Below, one piece after another: positions 59,066 to 64,000 of a stretch of 64,000 nucleotides of DNA. A program made the translations under genes and the position numbers. The stretch is taken from positions 62,001 to 126,000 of the forward strand of contig CAKVHI010000003.1 in NCBI GenBank assembly GCA_934747965.1, read 5' to 3'. Source of the DNA: an uncultured Clostridia bacterium. Lineage in GTDB: Bacteria; Bacillota; Clostridia; Christensenellales; UBA1242. Positions within the stretch are counted from its first letter, which is position 1; each line of letters starts with the position of its first letter. The notes under the pieces are model-generated. The model was not told where the DNA came from and did no database searches. It saw only the letters and a program-made list of their open reading frames with translations.

Positions 59066-61249
59066 TTAAGACAAGTTTTGTGGGTCAAGTTCAACAAAAC
59101 TTGTTACTTTCTTTGTTTGTATTTCTTTGTTAATTTCAAATAATTTTGCAATAATTTCATCCGAAAATTTGTTTTCAAGACGCATCAAGATCTGGTATCT
59201 AAATTGCTTTTTAGCCCTTTTGACTGGACTTTTCATTGCACCTAAATAAATAAATTTTTCTATATTTTTATTTTTGATTTCAACAACTTTAGTATAAAAC
59301 TTTTGAATAAAATCCTTAACATCCTCTTCATTTTCACTTGTTGCCAAAACTCTAACGATTTTAGAAAAAGGTGGAAATTTTGTAACTTTCCTTAAATTAA
59401 TTTCTTTTTCATAAAATTTTTCATAATTATTTGTGCTAACACAAGAATAAACAAAATGCCTTGGCATGTAAGTTTGCAAAACAACTTCACCTTCAAGGTC
59501 TGTTCTTCCTGCTCTTCCTGAAACCTGAGTTAACAAGTTAAATGTGCGGTCGGTAGACCTAAAATCTGCATAGTGCAAACTTAAATCAGCATCAACAATC
59601 CCAACAAGACTTACGCTGTTAAAATTATGTCCTTTGCTTATCATTTGAGTGCCAACCAAAATTGCAGGCTTAGTGTTATTAAATTCTTCAATAATGTTTA
59701 TATGAGCATTTTTTGTTGTGGTTGTGTCATTATCCATTCTAAAAACTTTCACAGATGGAAGAATGCTTTTAAGTTTTTCAACAACTTGTTCCGTTCCAAT
59801 GGCTCCAGTTCGAATATTTGTGCTTCCACAAGATGGGCATTTAGTTAAAACTTTATATCTATTTCCGCAATAATGGCACTTAAGTTTTTGGTCTTCTTTA
59901 TGATAAACCAAACTAACATCACAATCTTCGCATTTAGGAACATATCCACAGTCTAAACATCTTAAAAATGAAGTATATCCCCTACGATTTAAAAAAATCA
60001 AAGCCTGTTCATTTCGTTTAACACATTCAAGAAGTTTCATTTGAAGAAGTTTAGAAAACATACTTGTGTTTCCTATCCGCATTTCTCGCATCATGTCAAC
60101 GACAAAAATTTCAGGAAGTTTTTTTGCAACGGCTCGATTTTTCATCTCTATAAGTTCAATTTGACCAGATTTTGCCTTATAGTATGTTTCTATAGAAGGA
60201 GTCGCACTTCCTAAAATTAAACTAGCGTTATTGAAATCCGCCCTAAATTTTGCAACATCTTTTGCGTAATATCTTGGATTTGTTTCGGAATAATAACTTG
60301 TGTCATGCTCTTCATCAATTATAATTAAGCCAATGTTCTGTAGTGGGGCAAAAATTGCACTGCGTGCTCCAATAACAACTTTTGCTTCTCCTCGTTTGAT
60401 TTTTAACCACTCATCAAGTTTTTCGCCACTAGACAAACCACTGTGAATGATTGCAACCAAATTTCCAAAAACTGATGTAAATCGCTTAAAAAGTTGAGGT
60501 GTTAAGCCAATTTCAGGCACCAACAGCATAGCCGTTTTGTTTTGTTTTAAAACATTTTCTATAACTTTTATATAGACTTCGGTTTTACCGCTTGCAGTTA
60601 CACCGAAAAGCAAAAAAGAATTTGGACTTTTGTTTATAATTGTTTCAACTGCGTTTTGTTGATCGCTCGTCAAAACAATTTCTTTATTTGTTTTGTTTTG
60701 TTCAAAACAATATGGAGTTCGCTGGTTTAATTCTTTAAAAGTAGACAAAACCCCATTTTTTATCAATGTTTTTATACTTGATTGAGAAAATAAAACATTT
60801 AATTCGGTAAGTTTAAAAGAACTATTTTGTTTTAAAAAGTCAATAATTTTTTGTTGATTTTTCGTAATTTTTTTATAGTCAAAGTTGTCATTTAACTTAA
60901 CAAAAGTGATAAATTTTTCCTTAACATTTTTTCTTATCACATTAGGGACAAACAATCTTAAGCAATCAGCGTATCTTAAATTATAAGTTTTAATTAAAAA
61001 ATCCATTAAATTTATGGATTCTTCATTTAGATATGAAAAATCATCTAAACTTTTAATAACACTTTTAAGTTTAGATGTATCCATTTTTGAATTATTTTTT
61101 ATTTTAAGAATATAACCTTCAATATTTCGAGCACCAAACGGTACCAAAACTCGCTGACCAATTTTGTAGTCTTGACCACTTTCAAGTTTATAATCAAAAA
61201 TTTTGTCAACATTTGAATTTACTATATCAACAATAACTTCACAAATCAT
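59066..61249 (-). CDS. priA: Primosomal replication restart helicase PriA
   Basis: A 727-residue protein: DNA-binding N-domain (MICEVIVDIVNSNVDKIFDYKL), Walker A GVTASGKTE, DEEHDTSYYS, a zinc-binding stretch of four CxxC pairs (CLDCGY, CEDCDV, CHYCGN, CPSCGS), and GTQMISKGHNF with GRAGR. It reloads the replisome at stalled forks. The start at 61249, two bases after the rpoZ stop, fits the family; the open frame extends 84 bases further without similarity. Confidence 0.96.
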   Translation of the reverse strand: MICEVIVDIVNSNVDKIFDYKLESGQDYKIGQRVLVPFGARNIEGYILKIKNNSKMDTSKLKSVIKSLDDFSYLNEESINLMDFLIKTYNLRYADCLRLFVPNVIRKNVKEKFITFVKLNDNFDYKKITKNQQKIIDFLKQNSSFKLTELNVLFSQSSIKTLIKNGVLSTFKELNQRTPYCFEQNKTNKEIVLTSDQQNAVETIINKSPNSFLLFGVTASGKTEVYIKVIENVLKQNKTAMLLVPEIGLTPQLFKRFTSVFGNLVAIIHSGLSSGEKLDEWLKIKRGEAKVVIGARSAIFAPLQNIGLIIIDEEHDTSYYSETNPRYYAKDVAKFRADFNNASLILGSATPSIETYYKAKSGQIELIEMKNRAVAKKLPEIFVVDMMREMRIGNTSMFSKLLQMKLLECVKRNEQALIFLNRRGYTSFLRCLDCGYVPKCEDCDVSLVYHKEDQKLKCHYCGNRYKVLTKCPSCGSTNIRTGAIGTEQVVEKLKSILPSVKVFRMDNDTTTTKNAHINIIEEFNNTKPAILVGTQMISKGHNFNSVSLVGIVDADLSLHYADFRSTDRTFNLLTQVSGRAGRTDLEGEVVLQTYMPRHFVYSCVSTNNYEKFYEKEINLRKVTKFPPFSKIVRVLATSENEEDVKDFIQKFYTKVVEIKNKNIEKFIYLGAMKSPVKRAKKQFRYQILMRLENKFSDEIIAKLFEINKEIQTKKVTSFVELDPQNLS

Positions 61250-61250
61250 A

Positions 61251-61442
61251 CTATTCGTTTGGAACAATTTTTTTCTCGTAAACTTCTTTTGCAGCAATAG
61301 AAAGTTCATTGTCATGGCTTTCAACATGGTCAATTAAATTCTTTTTTTGAATTTCATTTGCTCTTCTTGCTGTTAAATTGCAAAGTTTATATTTGTTTCC
61401 AACAATATCAACTAATTCTTCTACTGGTGGTTCTAATAACAT
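61251..61442 (-). CDS. rpoZ: RNA polymerase omega subunit
   Basis: A 63-residue protein: EELVDIVGNKYKLCNLTARRANEIQ, the conserved omega core, with a short C-terminus. It stabilises beta-prime. It sits between gatB and priA; gmk and coaBC, often its neighbours, are absent here. Confidence 0.93.
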   Translation of the reverse strand: MLLEPPVEELVDIVGNKYKLCNLTARRANEIQKKNLIDHVESHDNELSIAAKEVYEKKIVPNE

Positions 61443-61452
61443 ATAATACCTC

Positions 61453-62886
61453 TTATTTTAAATTTTCTTTTATTAATCTTGAAACAACATCGGGTTTTGC
61501 CTTACCTTTCAACGCTTTCATAACTTGCCCCATAAAGAAAGTCATTGTGCGTTCATTTCCGTCCTTATAATCACTAACCGCTTGTGGATTTGAAGCAATT
61601 ACATCCAAAACTGCATTTTTTACTTCTTCTTCATTATCAGAAATCTTCAAATTTAACCTTTCTGCACACGCTTCAACATCTTCATTTGTTTCAAAAACAT
61701 TTTCTAAAATAGTTGTTGCAGTTGTTCGTGTTATTTCTTTTCTATCTAACATTTTAAGCAATTTTACAAAATTGTCAACAGAAATTGTAATATTTTCTTC
61801 CAAATTCAATTCATTTTGCTTTAAAAGTCTTAAAATATCACTCATAATAAAATTTGAAACTTGTTTTGGATTGTTATACTGTTTTATTGATTCTTCAAAA
61901 AAGTCGCTAATTTTTTTGTCATTTGTTAAAACTTTTGCATCATAAGCAGGAAGCCCTAACTTTTGAATGTACTCCTTGCGTCTAACCCTTGGAAGTCGAG
62001 CCAAATTTTGTTTTATTTCCTCAACATACTCTTTTTCAATCTTAATTGGAAGCAAATCGGGATCTGGAAAATATTTATAATCATTACTGCCTTCTTTGCT
62101 TCTTAAAGTTAAGTTTTCTCCAAGTTCATCATCCCACTTTAAAGTTTGAGTGATAACAGGCTTTCCTGCTTCATACAAACTAATTTGTCTTGCAATTTCA
62201 TAATCGATCGCACGCTCTACAGCCTTAAAACTTGAAAGATTTTTCATTTCTGTTCTGTTATTTAATTTGTTTGAGCCTTTTTCACGCACAGAAACATTAA
62301 CATCGCACCTTAAACTTCCTTCTTGCATTTTGCAATCTGAAACCTCGATATATTTTAGTGTTTCTTTTATAGTTTCAAGCACTTTAACCGCTTCACTGCT
62401 ACTTTTTATATCAGGTTCAGTAACTATTTCTATAAGTGGAACACTACATCTGTTAAAATCAATTAAACTTGAATTTAAAAAACTGTCATGAACAAGTTTT
62501 CCAGCATCTTCTTCAAGATGTATTCTGTTAAGTCTTATAAATTTTTCATTACCATTTTCGTCATCAAAAACAATTTTTCCACCAAGGCAAATTGGTTTTT
62601 CGAGTTGCGAAATTTGATAAGATTTTGGAAGGTCAGGATAAAAATAATTTTTTCGTTCAAAAATAGCCATGTCATTAATGCTACAATCAAACGATAACCC
62701 TGCTTTTATGCAAAATTCAAAGGCTTTTTTGTTTGGAACAGGCAAAGCCCCTGGAAGACCTAAACAAACGGGACAAACTTTGCTGTTTACAGAAGCACCA
62801 AACTTGTTTTGACAACTACAAAAATTTTTTGATGCTGTTTTAAGTTCACTGTGAATTTCAAGACCAATTACTGGTTCAAATTCCAT
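61453..62886 (-). CDS. gatB: Aspartyl/glutamyl-tRNA amidotransferase subunit B
   Basis: A 477-residue protein: EPVIGLEIHSELKTASKNFCSC, CPVCLGLPGALPV, FYPDLPKSYQISQ, the kinase motifs RIHLEEDAGKLVHD and SLIDFNRCSVPLIEIVTEPD, and the C-terminal YqeY tail domain. It activates Glu-tRNA(Gln) or Asp-tRNA(Asn). The start shares one base with the gatA stop. Confidence 0.98.
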   Translation of the reverse strand: MEFEPVIGLEIHSELKTASKNFCSCQNKFGASVNSKVCPVCLGLPGALPVPNKKAFEFCIKAGLSFDCSINDMAIFERKNYFYPDLPKSYQISQLEKPICLGGKIVFDDENGNEKFIRLNRIHLEEDAGKLVHDSFLNSSLIDFNRCSVPLIEIVTEPDIKSSSEAVKVLETIKETLKYIEVSDCKMQEGSLRCDVNVSVREKGSNKLNNRTEMKNLSSFKAVERAIDYEIARQISLYEAGKPVITQTLKWDDELGENLTLRSKEGSNDYKYFPDPDLLPIKIEKEYVEEIKQNLARLPRVRRKEYIQKLGLPAYDAKVLTNDKKISDFFEESIKQYNNPKQVSNFIMSDILRLLKQNELNLEENITISVDNFVKLLKMLDRKEITRTTATTILENVFETNEDVEACAERLNLKISDNEEEVKNAVLDVIASNPQAVSDYKDGNERTMTFFMGQVMKALKGKAKPDVVSRLIKENLK

Positions 62887-64000
62887 TACTTTCTTCCCCC
62901 TTTATTTGTTTCAAAATAGTCGCCCACGTTAAACAAAATTTGCTCATTAAATTTGTTTGCAATAAGTTGAAGCCCTATCGGCATATTGTCCTCATCAACT
63001 CCGCAAGGAATACTTATCGCTGGAAGACCGGCAATATTAACTGGAACAGTATAAATATCACTTAAATACATTTTAATGTGATCGTTCACTTTTTCGCCAA
63101 TTTTAAATGCTGTGAATGGAGATGTTGGAGATAAAATAACATCAACATTTTCAAAAGCCTTGTTAAATTCGGCTTTAATTAAGTTTTGAACGGCTTTTGC
63201 CTTTTTATAGTAAGCATCATAATAGCCACTAGACAAAACAAAATTTCCAAGCATAATTCTTCTTTTAACTTCTTTTCCAAAACCTTCTGTACGACTTTTA
63301 TAATACAAATCCACAAGGTCTGAATAATTTTCAGCACGCTTACCAAATCTTATCCCATCAAACCTGCCAAGATTACTGCAGGCTTCAGCACTTGAAATAG
63401 TGTAATATGCACTTAAAGACTTATCAATGTTTTTTAACTCTATTTCTTTGATTTCTGCCCCATTATCTTTAAAAAATTTTATAGCATCATCAATTGCTTT
63501 TTTAACACTTTCATCCATGCCCATATTTAAGAAGTTTGTTGGAACGCCAATTTTTACGCCTTTAACAGAAGAATTTAAGTTTTTAAGATAGTCAATCTTT
63601 TCTCTGTTTTCACTTGTAAATTCTCTTTCATCGTAGCCACTTATAACACTAAGCATCATAGCACTGTCTTTAACCGTTTTTGTGAAAGGTCCAATCTGAT
63701 CCAAACTTGAAGCAAAAGCAACAAGACCATAACGAGAAACCAATCCGTAAGTTGGTTTAAGCCCAACCACACCACAAAAACTTGCAGGTTGACGAATTGA
63801 CCCGCCAGTATCACTTCCAAGCGAAGCAAAGCACAAATTTGCCCTTACGCTACAAGCACTACCGCCACTGCTTCCGCCAGTTACACGCGTGTTATCTATA
63901 GGGTTCAAACACACGCCAAAAGCACTATTTTCATTTGAGCTTCCCATGGCAAATTCGTCCATATTTGCTTTTCCCAAAATTATGGCACGCTCATTTTTTA
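62886..64000 (-). CDS. gatA: Aspartyl/glutamyl-tRNA amidotransferase subunit A (5' end outside window)
   Basis: The frame is open to the window edge (371 codons), so the first ~115 residues of a normal 485-residue GatA are missing, with the catalytic Lys. The amidase core is visible: RAIILGKANMDEFAMGSSNENSAFG, GGSSGGSACSVRA (cis-Ser) and GSDTGGSIRQPASFCG (nucleophile Ser). It supplies ammonia from glutamine for transamidation by GatB. Confidence 0.97.
   Translation of the reverse strand, partial: KNERAIILGKANMDEFAMGSSNENSAFGVCLNPIDNTRVTGGSSGGSACSVRANLCFASLGSDTGGSIRQPASFCGVVGLKPTYGLVSRYGLVAFASSLDQIGPFTKTVKDSAMMLSVISGYDEREFTSENREKIDYLKNLNSSVKGVKIGVPTNFLNMGMDESVKKAIDDAIKFFKDNGAEIKEIELKNIDKSLSAYYTISSAEACSNLGRFDGIRFGKRAENYSDLVDLYYKSRTEGFGKEVKRRIMLGNFVLSSGYYDAYYKKAKAVQNLIKAEFNKAFENVDVILSPTSPFTAFKIGEKVNDHIKMYLSDIYTVPVNIAGLPAISIPCGVDEDNMPIGLQLIANKFNEQILFNVGDYFETNKGGRK

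Overview
The window is about 64 kb of very AT-rich DNA from a low-GC, Gram-positive-type bacterium. The best fit is a spore-forming member of the Clostridia (Bacillota), probably an uncultured gut lineage. That rests on gene order and content: a yebC-ruvC-ruvA-ruvB-queA-tgt-yajC-secD-secF-recJ-rel-hemZ block, murA-ftsQ-ftsA-ftsZ followed by spoIIGA-sigE, a YlmC/YmxH-type PRC-barrel protein, a 25-residue SpoVM-like peptide beside rpmB, strong AGGAGG-type ribosome binding sites, and BspA-type leucine-rich surface proteins. Almost all genes lie on the minus strand, with short plus-strand islands. No rRNA genes, CRISPR arrays, prophage or complete insertion sequences were seen. No gene-free stretch exceeds about 300 bases.

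Layout. 1-5.6 kb: the yifB/comM C-terminal end, nrdR, a divergent ZIP metal transporter, the PRC-barrel gene, and a two-gene unit ending in a 22-residue leucine-rich repeat protein. 5.7-20.1 kb: one conserved block for stringent response, DNA repair, Sec translocation, queuosine tRNA modification and Holliday-junction resolution (hemZ, rel, recJ, secF, secD, a TIGR04086 membrane gene, yajC, tgt, queA, ruvB, ruvA, ruvC). 20.3-22.1 kb: a surface protein with a TasA/camelysin-like N-terminus and about ten BspA-type repeats, with a structured leader. 22.4-28.7 kb: yebC, an rRNA methyltransferase, a cation efflux gene, infC-rpmI-rplT behind an L20-type leader, a decayed gene, a TM2 protein and engB. 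28.8-32.5 kb: an NitT/TauT-type ABC importer whose binding-protein gene is separated from its ATPase and permease genes by two opposite-strand genes, one of them pgsA. 32.7-39.6 kb: sigE, spoIIGA, a DUF4279 gene, ftsZ, ftsA, ftsQ, murA. 39.7-42.1 kb: feoB and feoA. 42.3-45.3 kb: a small Cys-cluster protein with a Ser/Arg/Lys tail, a hypothetical gene, a FakA-like kinase and an Asp23 protein. 45.4-52.6 kb: rpmB (plus strand), spoVM, rpe, yraN, rnhB, rbgA, trmD, rimM, khpA, rpsP, ffh, ylxM. 52.6-64 kb: a membrane class III cyclase, rlmN, fmt, def, tRNA-Arg(CCU), two plus-strand units of unknown function, priA, rpoZ, gatB and the start-less part of gatA.

The most unusual points are: (i) two intergenic elements, at 25.8 and 34.4 kb, that fold as contiguous four-way cloverleaves and share sequence and compensatory changes in opposite orientation; (ii) an unannotatable-by-length spoVM; (iii) a Rel protein whose hydrolase half has lost the HD-domain signature while the synthetase half is intact; (iv) a DUF11 protein whose second domain is split between two overlapping reading frames; and (v) a tiny Cys-cluster/Ser-Arg-rich protein behind a perfect 10-bp inverted repeat.
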